Assembly (NCBI RefSeq): GCF_907163265.1
Contig: NZ_CAJQUM010000001.1
Coordinates: forward strand, 2,542,001-2,606,000
From: Georgfuchsia toluolica
Lineage (GTDB): Bacteria; Pseudomonadota; Gammaproteobacteria; Burkholderiales; Rhodocyclaceae
DNA: 64,000 bases
Reading direction: 5' to 3'
A program made the translations under genes and the position numbers. Each line of letters begins with the position of its first letter. The stretch's first letter is position 1. Below the pieces are notes generated by a model. That model was not told the origin of the DNA and searched no databases. It saw only the letters and a program-made list of their open reading frames with translations. This document shows positions 38,368 to 48,740 of the stretch, in pieces.

Positions 38368-39363
38368 ATGGATGTCCTGAATAAGGCGTTGTTGCCGCGC
38401 CGCAAATTCATAGCCCATCTGGGGACGCTGGCTTGCGGCCCGCTGTTGTCGTCGTGCGAATTTAATGTCGAACCAGTTACGATTGGCCTGTATGTCTGGC
38501 CTGGCTATGAGCCCCTTCCCTTGGCGCGCACATTGGGTTGGCTGGACGAGAAGCAGGTCAGGCTGGTTGAAACCGGCTCTGCCAGCGATTCCCTGAAACT
38601 GCTTGCAGCGGGCAGGATCGACGGCGCCTATTTAACGCTGGACAAGGTATTGCGCGCCCGGGAAAACGGCATTCCGCTTTCGGTGCTGCTGGTCTGCGAT
38701 ATCTCTGCCGGGGCCGACATGTTGCTGGTACGCCCCGAAATCAAAACCCTCGCCGGCATCAAGGGGCGCAGGATAGGTGTCGAGGACGGGGCACTGGGGG
38801 CGCTGATGCTCTATGAAGTGCTGCGAGTGGCCGGACTCGGGATGGGAGATATCCGGCCGGTTTCGCTCCCGGGTGACCATCATGTGGACGCTTGGGAACA
38901 CGGCGACATTGATGTGGCGGTAACCTCTGAGCCTGCCGCCACCAGAATCCTGGCAATGGGAGCGAACCGGTTGTTTGACAGCCGCAGGACTCCTGACTTG
39001 ATTCTCGATGTGCTGGAGGTGCGAACCCCGCTGCTGGACCGCGCCCATGCCGACGCACTGCATCATCTGGTGGCGACGCATCTGCGCGCCCTGCGCCATA
39101 TCAACACCGATCCGGATGACGCGTCCTACCGCATGGCGCAACATCTGAAGCTGCCGCACGAACAGGTAATGGCGGCATTCAGGGGACTGGTGCTGCCCGG
39201 TCTCAACGACAATATCCGCTTGCTCGCGGCATCTCCCCCTGAGTTGTTGAAGAGCGTCAAGGTAATTTGCGCTACGCTGTGCCAGGCCGGCCTCCTGCAC
39301 AGGCAGGCTAATGTGGATGGGCTGTTGCGGCCGGAATATCTGCCCGAACCAGAGACTTCATGA
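38368..39363 (+). CDS. ABC-type periplasmic binding protein (NMT1/NrtA-like), probable lipoprotein
   Basis: A 331-residue exported protein. The N-terminus has RRKFIAHLG and the lipobox-like LLSSC (Cys about residue 29), suggesting membrane anchoring, possibly by the Tat route. The body reads as the NitT/TauT/NMT1 family: VTIGLYVWPGYEPL, LKLLAAGRIDGAYLTLDK, LAGIKGRRIGVEDGALG and DVAVTSEPAATRIL. No ABC permease or ATPase is nearby. Its stop overlaps the next gene, a diguanylate cyclase with its own binding domain, by 4 bases. The likely role is ligand sensing rather than uptake; the ligand is unknown. Confidence 0.8.
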   Translation: MDVLNKALLPRRKFIAHLGTLACGPLLSSCEFNVEPVTIGLYVWPGYEPLPLARTLGWLDEKQVRLVETGSASDSLKLLAAGRIDGAYLTLDKVLRARENGIPLSVLLVCDISAGADMLLVRPEIKTLAGIKGRRIGVEDGALGALMLYEVLRVAGLGMGDIRPVSLPGDHHVDAWEHGDIDVAVTSEPAATRILAMGANRLFDSRRTPDLILDVLEVRTPLLDRAHADALHHLVATHLRALRHINTDPDDASYRMAQHLKLPHEQVMAAFRGLVLPGLNDNIRLLAASPPELLKSVKVICATLCQAGLLHRQANVDGLLRPEYLPEPETS

Positions 39364-41306
39364 ACGCGATGGTTCGAAGCTGGCTTGCCGCCTGCTGTCT
39401 GCTCCTGATGGCAGGGCTGGCTTGCGCTCAGCAACAGATCAGGATCGGCATCCTCGCTTACCAGTCCAAGCCGAAGGTGCAGGCGCAGTGGGCTCCGTTG
39501 GCAACGGCGCTCAGCCAGGCCATTCCAGGGTATGCATTTGCCATTGATGCCTACGATCACGAACAAATGCGCGCCGCTGTCACGGCGCGGAATGTGGATT
39601 TCGTTCTCACCAATCCCGGCGACTATGTACTGATGCAGCACCGCAATGGCCTCTCCGCACCGCTCGCCACATTGATCAGCCGGGAGCAGGACAAGCCGGT
39701 TACCGCAACTGGCGGTGTCATCTTTACCCCCGCCTCCAGGACCGATATCCGCAAGCTGGAGGATTTGCGCGGCAAGACCGTGGCGATCGTCTCCACCGAA
39801 TCCTGGGATGGCTACCAGATCCAGGCCTATGAGCTTGCCCAAAAAGGCTTGCGCATGCCGCAGGATGTCCAGTTTGCGCTGACCGACCTGTCCCATGACA
39901 ATGTGGTCGATGCCATCCTCCTGGGCCAGGCGGATGCCGGCTTTGTGCGCACCGGCGTACTCGAAAGTCTTGCCAAAAAAGGCAAACTGGATCTTGCCGG
40001 GATTACTGTCCTTAACAGATGGGGTACAGATTTTCCCTTCCAAACGTCGACGCGGCTCTACCCCGAATGGCCCGTTGCCGCCCTGGCCCATACTGACCGG
40101 AATTTGATGCGCAAAGTCGCGGCTTTCCTGCTCAGTCTTGATGAGAATGCCGCTCTCACCCGGGATTTGCATATTTACGGGTTCAATGTTTCCGCGAACT
40201 ACTCTCCCGTGGAGGGCATGTTGCAAGAACTGCGCATGCCGCCCTTTGGCGGAACGCCGGTCTTTACTCCGCAAGATGTCTGGAAAAAATACTTCTGGTT
40301 AATTGTGGCGGGATTGACCGCGGCGGGGGTTTTCCTGCTGCTCTGGCTACGCCTGCTGCGGGTTAACCACCGCCTGAAAACCGAAAAGGCCCTGGTGCAG
40401 AGTCAGGCCGCGGAGCTCAAGAAAAGCAAAGACCTGATTCACTCGGTCATCGAGGGGACTTCCGATGTCATATATGTCAAGGACGCAAATGGCCGCTATA
40501 CGCTATTCAATTCGGCAGGTGCCAAACTTGCGGGAAAGAGCATCAACGAGGTTATCGGCAAGGATGACACTTTTTTGTTGTCCCATGAAGAAGCCAGGGA
40601 GGTGATGGCTGCCGATCAACTCGTCATGGCCTCCGGCAAGGTCAGGACTTATGAGCAAAAAATAACGGCAGCAACTGGAGAAGTGGTCACCCTTCATATC
40701 ACCAAGGGTCCCTTGTTTGATGAAATAGGCAACGTTACCGCCCTGTTCTGTATCGCACGTGACATTACCGAGAAAAAGAAATCCGAGGAACTCATCTGGC
40801 GACAGGCCAGCTTCGACACCTTGACCGGGCTACCCAACCGGCGCATGGTATTCGACCGCCTGGAGCACGAGATCAAGGTATCGAACCGAGAAGGCATCCC
40901 CTTGGCGCTGCTTTTCATCGACCTGGATCATTTCAAGGAGGTGAACGACACCCTTGGTCATCAGGCGGGCGATGATCTGCTCAAGGAAGCCGCCCAGCGC
41001 CTGGTGAACTGCGTGCGCGAGTCAGACACGGTGGGCCGCTATGGCGGCGATGAATTCGTCATCATCCTGGGCAGTCTGGAGGACATCGGCAGTGCGGAAC
41101 GCGTTGCCGGCGAACTGCTGCTCAAACTGGCCGAACCGTTCCGGCTCGGCGAAGCGACGGCTCTTGTCTCGGGCAGCATCGGCATTGCTGTCCATCCAAA
41201 CGATGCGCGGGATGTTGCGATCCTGATCAAGTGCGCCGACTTTGCGATGTACGAAGCCAAACGTCTGGGACGAAACCGTTTCCACTTCTTTTCTTCCGTC
41301 ATTTAG
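39360..41306 (+). CDS. PhnD-like sensor – PAS – GGDEF diguanylate cyclase
   Basis: A 648-residue inner-membrane signalling protein. Residues 1–23 are a signal sequence; about 24–295 form a PhnD/phosphonate-binding-like periplasmic domain (IRIGILAYQSKPK, DFVLTNPGDYVLM, LRGKTVAIVS). A transmembrane helix lies near 311–333 (FWLIVAGLTAAGVFLLLWL). A PAS domain follows at about 355–465 (VIEGTSDVIYVKDANGRYTL) and a GGDEF domain at about 475–645. The active site is GGDEF (562–566) and an RxxD inhibitory site, RESD (553–556), lies five residues before it. It should make cyclic-di-GMP in response to a periplasmic ligand. It is translationally coupled to the upstream binding protein. Confidence 0.93.
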   Translation: MNAMVRSWLAACCLLLMAGLACAQQQIRIGILAYQSKPKVQAQWAPLATALSQAIPGYAFAIDAYDHEQMRAAVTARNVDFVLTNPGDYVLMQHRNGLSAPLATLISREQDKPVTATGGVIFTPASRTDIRKLEDLRGKTVAIVSTESWDGYQIQAYELAQKGLRMPQDVQFALTDLSHDNVVDAILLGQADAGFVRTGVLESLAKKGKLDLAGITVLNRWGTDFPFQTSTRLYPEWPVAALAHTDRNLMRKVAAFLLSLDENAALTRDLHIYGFNVSANYSPVEGMLQELRMPPFGGTPVFTPQDVWKKYFWLIVAGLTAAGVFLLLWLRLLRVNHRLKTEKALVQSQAAELKKSKDLIHSVIEGTSDVIYVKDANGRYTLFNSAGAKLAGKSINEVIGKDDTFLLSHEEAREVMAADQLVMASGKVRTYEQKITAATGEVVTLHITKGPLFDEIGNVTALFCIARDITEKKKSEELIWRQASFDTLTGLPNRRMVFDRLEHEIKVSNREGIPLALLFIDLDHFKEVNDTLGHQAGDDLLKEAAQRLVNCVRESDTVGRYGGDEFVIILGSLEDIGSAERVAGELLLKLAEPFRLGEATALVSGSIGIAVHPNDARDVAILIKCADFAMYEAKRLGRNRFHFFSSVI

Positions 41307-41389
41307 CCAAGACGGCAAAGGCAGGTCCTGCCTGCCCGCACAGGAGGCAAGCTCCTGTGCGGGCAACAAATTGCAGTCCCTGAGAAAAG

Positions 41390-43141
41390 CTATTTTCTGC
41401 GCGGCGGCGGCAGGTCGGTGCAGCTGCCGTGCGCGACTTCAGCGGCAAGGCCGACGGTTTCGCCCAGCGTCGGGTGCGGGTGAATGGTCTTGCCGATGTC
41501 TTCGGCATCGGCGCCCATCTCGATCGCCAGCGCGATCTCGCCGATGATGTCGCCCGCGCTGGGGCCGACGATGCCGCCGCCGATAATGCGTTTGGTCTCG
41601 GCATCGAACAGCAGTTTGGTGAAGCCGTAGTCGGCGCCGTTGGCGATGGCGCGGCCCGAGGCGGCCCAGGGGAACAAACCCTTGCTGATGCTGCGGCCTT
41701 CGGCCCTGGCTTGGTCTTCAGTGACGCCAACCCAGGCGACCTCGGGGTCGGTGTAGGCCACCGACGGAATCACGACAGCATCGAAGTGACTCTTGTGTCC
41801 GGCTGCTGCTTCGGCCGCGACATGGCCTTCATGCACGGCTTTGTGCGCCAGCATGGGTTGGCCGACGATATCGCCGATGGCGAAAATGTGCGGCACATTG
41901 GTGCGCAGTTGCGAATCGACGGCGATGAAGCCGCGTGCGTCGACATTGACGCCAGCTTTATCGGCATCGAGCTTTTTGCCATTCGGGCTGCGCCCGGCGG
42001 CGACCAGCACCAGGTCGTAGCATTGCGGCGCGGCGGGTGCCTGTTCGCCCTCGAAGGTTACCCAGATGCCGCCGGTCTTTGCTTCGACCTTCGTTGTTTT
42101 CGTTTTCAGCATGACCTTGTCGAAACGCGGTGCATTGCGCTTTTCCCAGACCTTGACCAGGTCGCGATCGACACCCGTCATCAGGCCATCGAGCATTTCC
42201 ACCACCGAAATACGCGCACCCAGGGTCGAGTACACCGTCGCCATTTCAAGGCCGATGATGCCGCCGCCGATCACCAGCATCTGTTTCGGCACGGCCGCGA
42301 GTTCGAGCGCGCCGGTGGAATCGACGATGCGCGGATCGCCCGGGATGAAGGGCAGCTTCACCGCCTGCGAACCGGCGGCGATGATGGCTTGCGCGAACTT
42401 CACCACCTTGACGCCGGCATCGGTCGCCACGGCCAGATGATGCGGATCGGCGAACTTGCCGACACCCTCTAGCACCTGCACCTTGCGCGCCTTGGCCATG
42501 CCGGAAAGTCCGGAAGTCAATTTCTCAACGACCTTGTCCTTGTGTGCGCGCAGCTTGTCCAGATCAACTTTCGGCGTGTTGAAATCGACGCCAAGGGCGG
42601 CGAAATGCGCGGCTTCTTCCATCACGGCCGCCACATGCAGCAGCGCCTTCGAGGGAATGCAACCGACATTGAGACAGACGCCGCCCAACGTCGGATAACG
42701 TTCGACCAGCACCACCTTAAGGCCGAGATCGGCGGCGCGAAAGGCGGCGGAATAACCGCCAGGTCCGGCGCCAAGCACGACGAGGTCGATCTCAATATCG
42801 GCCTTGCCAGCAAAGCTGGCAGCAGCAGAAGGAATGGCAGCCGGTGTCACGGGCACAGCCGCGGGAGCGGCTTGCCGCGCTTCCGTTTTTGTCGCGCTTG
42901 CAGCCTCGGTATCGAGCAGCATAATCAAACTGCCTTCCTTGACCTTGTCGCCGGGCTTGACCCTGATTTCCTTTATCGTGCCGGCCGCGGGCGCCGGAAT
43001 GTCCAGCGTTGCCTTGTCCGATTCCAGCGTGATCAGGCTGTCCTCGGCGTTGACCCTGTCGCCAACCTTGACCAAAACCTCGATCACCGGCACATCGGCG
43101 AAATCGCCGATGTGGGGTACCTTGACTTCTGTCGTGCTCAT
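41390..43141 (-). CDS. lpdA: Dihydrolipoyl dehydrogenase with N-terminal lipoyl domain
   Basis: A 583-residue E3 component that reoxidises the lipoyl group of E2 with NAD. Residues 1–80 are a lipoyl domain (lipoyl lysine 43 in ESDKATLD), joined by an alanine/proline linker to the flavoprotein. The FAD motif is [16 protein letters not shown] and the redox disulfide [13 protein letters not shown]; the NAD motif is [23 protein letters not shown] near the end carries the catalytic histidine. Start 43141 overlaps the aceF stop by 4 bases. Lipoyl-bearing E3 is known in betaproteobacteria. Confidence 0.95.
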   Translation of the reverse strand: MSTTEVKVPHIGDFADVPVIEVLVKVGDRVNAEDSLITLESDKATLDIPAPAAGTIKEIRVKPGDKVKEGSLIMLLDTEAASATKTEARQAAPAAVPVTPAAIPSAAASFAGKADIEIDLVVLGAGPGGYSAAFRAADLGLKVVLVERYPTLGGVCLNVGCIPSKALLHVAAVMEEAAHFAALGVDFNTPKVDLDKLRAHKDKVVEKLTSGLSGMAKARKVQVLEGVGKFADPHHLAVATDAGVKVVKFAQAIIAAGSQAVKLPFIPGDPRIVDSTGALELAAVPKQMLVIGGGIIGLEMATVYSTLGARISVVEMLDGLMTGVDRDLVKVWEKRNAPRFDKVMLKTKTTKVEAKTGGIWVTFEGEQAPAAPQCYDLVLVAAGRSPNGKKLDADKAGVNVDARGFIAVDSQLRTNVPHIFAIGDIVGQPMLAHKAVHEGHVAAEAAAGHKSHFDAVVIPSVAYTDPEVAWVGVTEDQARAEGRSISKGLFPWAASGRAIANGADYGFTKLLFDAETKRIIGGGIVGPSAGDIIGEIALAIEMGADAEDIGKTIHPHPTLGETVGLAAEVAHGSCTDLPPPRRK

Positions 43142-44532
43142 GCCAGCAGCTTTCCGGTTTCGGCCAGCAATGCGGCCAGTTTTTTGCAAAAGCGCGCGGC
43201 AGCGGCGCCGTCAATAACGCGGTGGTCATAGGATAGCGAGAGCGGCAGCATCAGGCGCGGCACGAACTCCCTGCCATTCCAGCGTGGCTGCATTTCGCTT
43301 TTCGAGACACCGAGAATCGCCACTTCGGGCGCGTTGATGATAGGCGTGAAGCTGGTGCCGCCGATGCCGCCGAGGCTCGATATGCTGAAGCAGCCACCCT
43401 GCATCTCGGCTCCACTCAGTTTGCCGTCGCGTGCCTTCTTCGCCAGCGCGGCGGCTTCCCCCGCGATCTCGAACACGCTCTTCCGGTCGGCGTCGCGGAT
43501 CACCGGCACCACCAGTCCCTGCGGCGTGTCGGCGGCGAAGCCGATGTGGTAATAGCGCTTCAATACCAGGGTGTCGCCGTCAAGCGAGGCATTGAAATTG
43601 GGAAACTGCTTCAGCATCAGCACGCTGGCCTTGATCAGGAAGGCGAGCATGGTCAGCTTCGCGCCGCCGGCCTCGGTTGGCTGTGCCCCCGGCTCAGATT
43701 TTTGGTCTGAGCCGCCCCCCGTGGGGGCCAAGTCAATCCTGGGGCGGCCCGGCGATTGACTTGTGAGCTTGTTCGATTCCATGCGAAACGCTTCGAGTTC
43801 GGTGATGTCAGCGGCATCGAACTGCGTGACGTGGGGAATCAATACCCAGTTGCGCGCGAGATTGGCGCCGGAAAGTTTCTGGATGCGCGACAGCGGCTGC
43901 GCCTCGACCGGGCCAAACTTGCTGAAGTCGATCTTCGGCCATGGCAACAGGTCAAGTCCGCCGCCGGCTGTTGCGGGCACGGCCGCAGCAGCCGAACTTA
44001 GCGTGCGCTTGACATAGCCCTTGACATCGTCGGCAGTAATACGCCCCTTGGGCCCGTTGCCGGTCAGCAGCGCAAGGTTGACGCCGAGTTCGCGTGCCAA
44101 AGCGCGCACCGATGGGCTGGCATGGGGCTTGAGGCCGCTTGGGCCACTGGCTGCCGCCGCAGGTATTGCCGCTGGGGCGGCAACCGCCGGCGCGGTCTGC
44201 GGTACCGGTTGCTTTGGCGGCGGCGTCTTGACGGCTTGCGGAGCAGCAACCTCCGCTGGTGCAGGAGGTGCAGGAGTTTTAGCGGCCCCCTCGCCTGGTT
44301 CAAGCAGCAACACCAGACTGCCCTCGGACAGCTTGTCGCCGAGGTTCACTTTTAGCTCCTTCACCGTACCGGCCAACGGCGTTGGCACATCGACGGTCGC
44401 CTTGTCCGATTCCAGCGTGATCAGCGATTGCTCGGCGGCGACCGTATCTCCCGCTTTGACCAGAATGTCGATGACGGGGACATCCTTGAAGTCACCGATG
44501 TCCGGTACCTTGATTTCGATGGTTGCGCCCAT
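43138..44532 (-). CDS. aceF: Pyruvate dehydrogenase E2 (dihydrolipoamide acetyltransferase)
   Basis: A 464-residue E2 core with one lipoyl domain (lipoyl lysine 44 in ESDKATVD), an alanine/proline-rich linker, a peripheral subunit-binding domain ([28 protein letters not shown]) and the acetyltransferase domain ending in [15 protein letters not shown] with the catalytic His and Asp. Unusually, about 33 residues between SNKLT and [10 protein letters not shown] are foreign to the family and rich in G, P, S and D. They are encoded by a palindrome-filled DNA element at about 43680–43770, in frame. E. coli AceF has three lipoyl domains; one is normal in relatives. It is coupled to lpdA by 4 bases. 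Confidence 0.95.
   Translation of the reverse strand: MGATIEIKVPDIGDFKDVPVIDILVKAGDTVAAEQSLITLESDKATVDVPTPLAGTVKELKVNLGDKLSEGSLVLLLEPGEGAAKTPAPPAPAEVAAPQAVKTPPPKQPVPQTAPAVAAPAAIPAAAASGPSGLKPHASPSVRALARELGVNLALLTGNGPKGRITADDVKGYVKRTLSSAAAAVPATAGGGLDLLPWPKIDFSKFGPVEAQPLSRIQKLSGANLARNWVLIPHVTQFDAADITELEAFRMESNKLTSQSPGRPRIDLAPTGGGSDQKSEPGAQPTEAGGAKLTMLAFLIKASVLMLKQFPNFNASLDGDTLVLKRYYHIGFAADTPQGLVVPVIRDADRKSVFEIAGEAAALAKKARDGKLSGAEMQGGCFSISSLGGIGGTSFTPIINAPEVAILGVSKSEMQPRWNGREFVPRLMLPLSLSYDHRVIDGAAAARFCKKLAALLAETGKLLA
43680..43770. repeat. Palindromic element embedded in frame in aceF
   Basis: Three inverted repeats lie in a row: GGCTCAGA / TCTGAGCC (43691–43698 and 43706–43713), CCCCC / GGGGG (43716–43720 and 43723–43727) and AAGTCAATC / GATTGACTT (43730–43738 and 43754–43762). 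The encoded residues have no counterpart in E2 enzymes and fall in a surface loop position of the acetyltransferase domain. No second copy is seen in the window. Confidence 0.7.
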
Positions 44533-44533
44533 G

Positions 44534-47224
44534 TCAGACTCCCACCGGATTCGGCTTCTCGGCGTTGAGACCGTATTTCTTGATGGCTTCCTTCACCACC
44601 TGCGACTTGAGCGCACCTTCCTCGACCAGTGCCTTTAGTGCGGCGAGCGTAATCCAGTAACGGTCGACCTCGAAAAAATGGCGCAGCTTTTCGCGCGTAT
44701 CGGAACGGCCGAAACCATCGGTACCGAGTACCACATAGCGGCGCGGCACAAAAGCGCGAATCTGGTCGGCGAACAGGTGCACATAATCGGTGGCGGCAAT
44801 CACCGGACCCTGCGTTGACGCGAGGCAATGAGTGACATGAGCGACGCGCTGTTTGCTGTCGGGATGCAGGCGGTTCCAGCGTTCCACGTCGTGGCCATCG
44901 CGCGCCAGTTCGGTGAAGCTGGGGCAGGACCAGAGATCAGCCGCGACGCCCCAATCCTGTTTCAGCAGGTCGGCGGCGGCAACGGCCTCGCGGAAAATGC
45001 TGCCGCTGCCGAGCAGTTGCACCTGTGGACTCTTGGGCCCCTTGGCCGCGACGCCCTTGCGGAATGAATACATGCCCTTGAGAATGTCCGCTTCCGCGCC
45101 CTCCGGCAGCGCCGGATGTTCGTAGTTCTCGTTCATCACCGTGATGTAATAGAACACATCCTCCTGTTCCGCCACCATGCGGCGCAGGCCGTCCTGCACG
45201 ATGACCGCGACCTCGTAAGCGAAGGTAGGGTCGTAGGCAATGCAGTTGGGAACCACGCCGGCCAGCACGTGGCTGTGGCCGTCCTCGTGCTGCAGGCCTT
45301 CGCCGTTGAGCGTGGTGCGGCCCGAGGTGCCGCCGATGAGGAAGCCGCGCGAACGCTGGTCGCCGGCCGCCCACACCAGATCCATGGTGCGCTGCATGCC
45401 GAACATCGAATAGAAGATGTAGACCGGAATCATCTGCACGCCGTGGGTCGAATAAGCGGTGGCGGCGGCGATCCAGCTGGCCATGGCACCGGGTTCGTTG
45501 ATGCCTTCCTGCAAAATCTGGCCGTCTTTCGATTCCCTGTAGAACATCAACAGGTCGGCATCCTGCGGCACATATTTCTGGCCTTCCTGATTCCAGATGC
45601 CGATCTGGCGGAACATTCCCTCCATGCCGAAAGTGCGCGATTCATCCGCCACGATGGGCACCACGCGCTTGCCGATGGCCTTGTCGCGCAGCATGACTTG
45701 CAGGATGCGGACGAAGGCCATGGTGCTGGAGAATTCGCGGCCCTCGCCCGAGGCCTTGAGCATGGTATCGAAGGCGCTGAGCGGCGGCACCGGCAACGGA
45801 TCGACGCGGCGCTTGCGCCTGGCGAGAATGCCACCCAGGGCCTCACGCCGTTCCTTCATGTAGCGGAACTCGGGCGAGTCTTCGGCAAACTTCAGATAGG
45901 GCAGTTTCTCGATATCTTCATCCTTGATCGGCAACTTGAAGCGATCGCGGAATCCACGCAACGCATCGGGCCCCATTTTTTTCTGCTGATGCGTGATGTT
46001 CTGCGCTTCGCCCGAATCACCCATGCCATAACCCTTGATGGTCTTGGCCAGAATCACCGTGGGTTGGCTGCGGTGGTTCACCGCAGCGTGATAGGCCGCG
46101 TACACCTTGCGCGGATCGTGGCCGCCGCGGTTAAGCCGCCTGATGTCCTGGTCGGTCCAGTTGGCGACCATTTTTGCCAGCTCCGGGTATCTGCCGAAAA
46201 AGTGCTCGCGCACATAAGCGCCGTCGCGCGCCTTGAAGTTCTGGTAGTCGCCGTCGATGCATTCCATCATGAGCTGTCGCAGCAGGCCGTTCTTGTCCTG
46301 CGCCAGCAATGAGTCCCAGTCGCCGCCCCAGATGACCTTGATGACGTTCCAGCCGGCACCGCGAAAATCCGATTCGAGTTCCTGGATGATCTTGCCGTTG
46401 CCGCGCACCGGGCCGTCGAGGCGTTGCAGATTGCAGTTCACCACGAAGATCAAATTGTCGAGTTTCTCGCGCCCGGCCATGCCGATGGCGCCCAACGACT
46501 CGGGCTCGTCCATTTCCCCGTCGCCCATGAAGGCCCACACCTTGCGGCCTTCCGTTTGCGTCAGGCCGCGGTCCTGCAGGTACTTCATGAAACGCGCCTG
46601 GTAGATAGCCTGCAGCGGCCCCAGTCCCATTGACACGGTGGGGAATTGCCAGAAGTACGGCATCAGCCACGGATGCGGGTAAGACGAGAGACCCTTGCCA
46701 TCCACTTCGCGGCGGAAGTTGTCCAACTGTTCTTCGGAAACGCCGCCGAGCATGAAGGCGCGGGAGTAAACGCCGGGCGACGAGTGTCCCTGGAAGAACA
46801 CCAAGTCGCCGCCGTGATTCGCGGAAGGCGCATGCCAGAAATGGTTGTAGCCGACATCGAACAGCGTGGCGGCGGAAGCAAAACTGGCGATATGCCCGCC
46901 CAGCCCCGAATGGTTGCGGTTCGCGCGCAGCACCATGGCCAACGCGTTCCAGCGCACATAGGAGCGGATCCTGTGCTCGATCTCGTAGTCGCCCGGCATC
47001 GTGGCCTGCTGGTCAACGGGGATGGTGTTGATGTAATCGGTAGTCGCCGAGTAGGCGATGTTGATGCCGGCACGGTGGCCGGTCTGGATCAGTTGCTCGA
47101 TCAGGTAATGCGCGCGCTCGGGTCCTTCATGTTCAATGACGGCTTCCAGAGCGTCGATCCATTCACGCGTTTCTTCCGCGTCACCATCGGTAGACGGCAA
47201 CGCGGGGTCAAATAATGCGGCCAT
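44534..47224 (-). CDS. aceE: Pyruvate dehydrogenase E1, homodimeric type
   Basis: An 896-residue ThDP enzyme that decarboxylates pyruvate and acetylates the E2 lipoyl group. It opens with family blocks such as [16 protein letters not shown] and [17 protein letters not shown], has the ThDP site [15 protein letters not shown] with [13 protein letters not shown], and [13 protein letters not shown] plus [15 protein letters not shown] in the second half. ATG 47224 has AAGGAG 8 bases upstream; an in-frame TTG two codons earlier is less likely. The operon runs aceE–aceF–lpdA with a one-base gap, then a 4-base overlap. No PdhR gene is adjacent. Confidence 0.97.
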   Translation of the reverse strand: MAALFDPALPSTDGDAEETREWIDALEAVIEHEGPERAHYLIEQLIQTGHRAGINIAYSATTDYINTIPVDQQATMPGDYEIEHRIRSYVRWNALAMVLRANRNHSGLGGHIASFASAATLFDVGYNHFWHAPSANHGGDLVFFQGHSSPGVYSRAFMLGGVSEEQLDNFRREVDGKGLSSYPHPWLMPYFWQFPTVSMGLGPLQAIYQARFMKYLQDRGLTQTEGRKVWAFMGDGEMDEPESLGAIGMAGREKLDNLIFVVNCNLQRLDGPVRGNGKIIQELESDFRGAGWNVIKVIWGGDWDSLLAQDKNGLLRQLMMECIDGDYQNFKARDGAYVREHFFGRYPELAKMVANWTDQDIRRLNRGGHDPRKVYAAYHAAVNHRSQPTVILAKTIKGYGMGDSGEAQNITHQQKKMGPDALRGFRDRFKLPIKDEDIEKLPYLKFAEDSPEFRYMKERREALGGILARRKRRVDPLPVPPLSAFDTMLKASGEGREFSSTMAFVRILQVMLRDKAIGKRVVPIVADESRTFGMEGMFRQIGIWNQEGQKYVPQDADLLMFYRESKDGQILQEGINEPGAMASWIAAATAYSTHGVQMIPVYIFYSMFGMQRTMDLVWAAGDQRSRGFLIGGTSGRTTLNGEGLQHEDGHSHVLAGVVPNCIAYDPTFAYEVAVIVQDGLRRMVAEQEDVFYYITVMNENYEHPALPEGAEADILKGMYSFRKGVAAKGPKSPQVQLLGSGSIFREAVAAADLLKQDWGVAADLWSCPSFTELARDGHDVERWNRLHPDSKQRVAHVTHCLASTQGPVIAATDYVHLFADQIRAFVPRRYVVLGTDGFGRSDTREKLRHFFEVDRYWITLAALKALVEEGALKSQVVKEAIKKYGLNAEKPNPVGV

Positions 47225-47386
47225 TCGCAAATCTCCTTGTGGGCTATTGCAGGGCCGAGCTTAACCTATTCTTGGTCTGCCGATAATGCTGGACGAGCAG
47301 CCCGCGAAACGAGATAATTGGGCAACTAACCCTGTGCCTGGAATGGTTTTCCGCATGGGTTAATTTTTTTTAAATATTCACTTATC

Positions 47387-48238
47387 ATGACCGCACGAAT
47401 TCTCGATGGCAATGCCATCTCCGCCCTGTTGCGTGAGGAACTGGCAGTGCGCGCGGCGGCACTCAAGGCGCGCGGCATCACTCCCTGTCTGGCGGTGATC
47501 CTGGTCGGCGAAGATCCCGCCTCGGCCGTCTATGTGCGCAACAAGGTCGCGGGTTGCGAAAAGACCGGCCTGCGTTCGATCAAGGATGTCTATCCCGCTG
47601 CTGTCGATCCGGCCGTGGTGCTGGCGCGCATCGCCGAACTCAATGCCGATCCCACCGTGCATGGCATCCTGGTGCAGTTGCCGCTGCCGAAACAGTTTGA
47701 TGCCGATGTCGTGCTCGAAGCCATCGCGCCGGAAAAGGATGTCGACGGTTTTCATGCCGAGAACGTCGGCGCGCTGATGCAGGGCAATCCGCGCTTCATT
47801 CCCTGCACCCCCTACGGCGTCATAAAAATGCTCGAGCGCGGGAAAGTCGTGTTGAAAGGCGCCGAAGCCGTCATCGTCGGTCGCAGCAACATCGTCGGCA
47901 AGCCGATGGCCATGCTGTTGCTGGCCAAGAGCTGCACCGTCACCGTCTGCCACTCGCAATCGAAGGATCTCGCCTTTCACACGCGCCGCGCCGACATACT
48001 GGTCGCCGCGGTCGGTCGCGCGAGAATGATCACCGGCGACATGATCAAGCCCGGCGCCACCGTGATTGACGTCGGCATCAACCGCACGCCCGAAGGCAAG
48101 CTCTGCGGCGACGTCGATTTCGAATCGGCCAAGGAAGTGGCCGGCCTGATCACGCCGGTGCCGGGCGGCGTCGGCCCGATGACCATTACCATGCTGCTCA
48201 CCAATACCCTCGAATCGGCTGAAAGGACACTGAAATGA
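47387..48238 (+). CDS. folD: Bifunctional methylene-tetrahydrofolate dehydrogenase/cyclohydrolase
   Basis: A 283-residue FolD that interconverts 5,10-methylene- and 10-formyl-tetrahydrofolate with NADP. The catalytic region is [14 protein letters not shown] with its Tyr and Lys, followed by [27 protein letters not shown] and the NADP-binding [35 protein letters not shown] closes it. The stop overlaps the purE start by 4 bases (ATGA). The pairing fits supply of formyl groups to purine synthesis. An AT-rich leader precedes the ATG. Confidence 0.97.
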   Translation: MTARILDGNAISALLREELAVRAAALKARGITPCLAVILVGEDPASAVYVRNKVAGCEKTGLRSIKDVYPAAVDPAVVLARIAELNADPTVHGILVQLPLPKQFDADVVLEAIAPEKDVDGFHAENVGALMQGNPRFIPCTPYGVIKMLERGKVVLKGAEAVIVGRSNIVGKPMAMLLLAKSCTVTVCHSQSKDLAFHTRRADILVAAVGRARMITGDMIKPGATVIDVGINRTPEGKLCGDVDFESAKEVAGLITPVPGGVGPMTITMLLTNTLESAERTLK

Positions 48239-48729
48239 GCCACCCCCTCATTGGCATTGTCATGGGTTCGGATAACGATTGGCCGCTGTTGCGTGCCGCC
48301 GCCGCGACCCTCAAGCAGTTCGGTGTTCCTTACGAAGCCAAGGTGCTCTCGGCGCACCGCACGCCGGACGAGGCACTCGACTACGCCAGCGGTGCCGCCG
48401 AACGCGGCCTCAAGGTGCTGATCGGCGCCGCCGGCGGCGCCGCGCATCTGGCCGGCGTGCTGGCCGCGAAAACCCAACTGCCGGTGCTGGCAGTGCCGAT
48501 GCCCTCCAAGCATTTGCAGGGCCTCGATTCCCTGCTGGCCATGGTGCAGATGCCCGCCGGCATTCCCGTCGCCACTTTCGCCATCGGCGAAGCCGGCGCC
48601 ATCAATGCCGCGTTGTTCGCCGTCGCCATGCTGGCGCTGGGCGATGCCAAACTCGCAGCAAAGCTGGATAAATTCCGCCGCGCGCAGACCGAGAAAGTGC
48701 TGGCGAAAAAACTGACCGACCTGCCCTGA
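48235..48729 (+). CDS. purE: N5-carboxyaminoimidazole ribonucleotide mutase
   Basis: A 164-residue class I PurE that moves the carboxyl group of N5-CAIR to C4 in purine synthesis. It shows [25 protein letters not shown] with the catalytic His, and [16 protein letters not shown], followed by [21 protein letters not shown] read as PurE's conserved central block. The length is standard. PurK is not adjacent. The tsaC gene follows 11 bases later, probably in the same transcript. Confidence 0.97.
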   Translation: MSHPLIGIVMGSDNDWPLLRAAAATLKQFGVPYEAKVLSAHRTPDEALDYASGAAERGLKVLIGAAGGAAHLAGVLAAKTQLPVLAVPMPSKHLQGLDSLLAMVQMPAGIPVATFAIGEAGAINAALFAVAMLALGDAKLAAKLDKFRRAQTEKVLAKKLTDLP

Positions 48730-48740
48730 TCGCGACCGCC

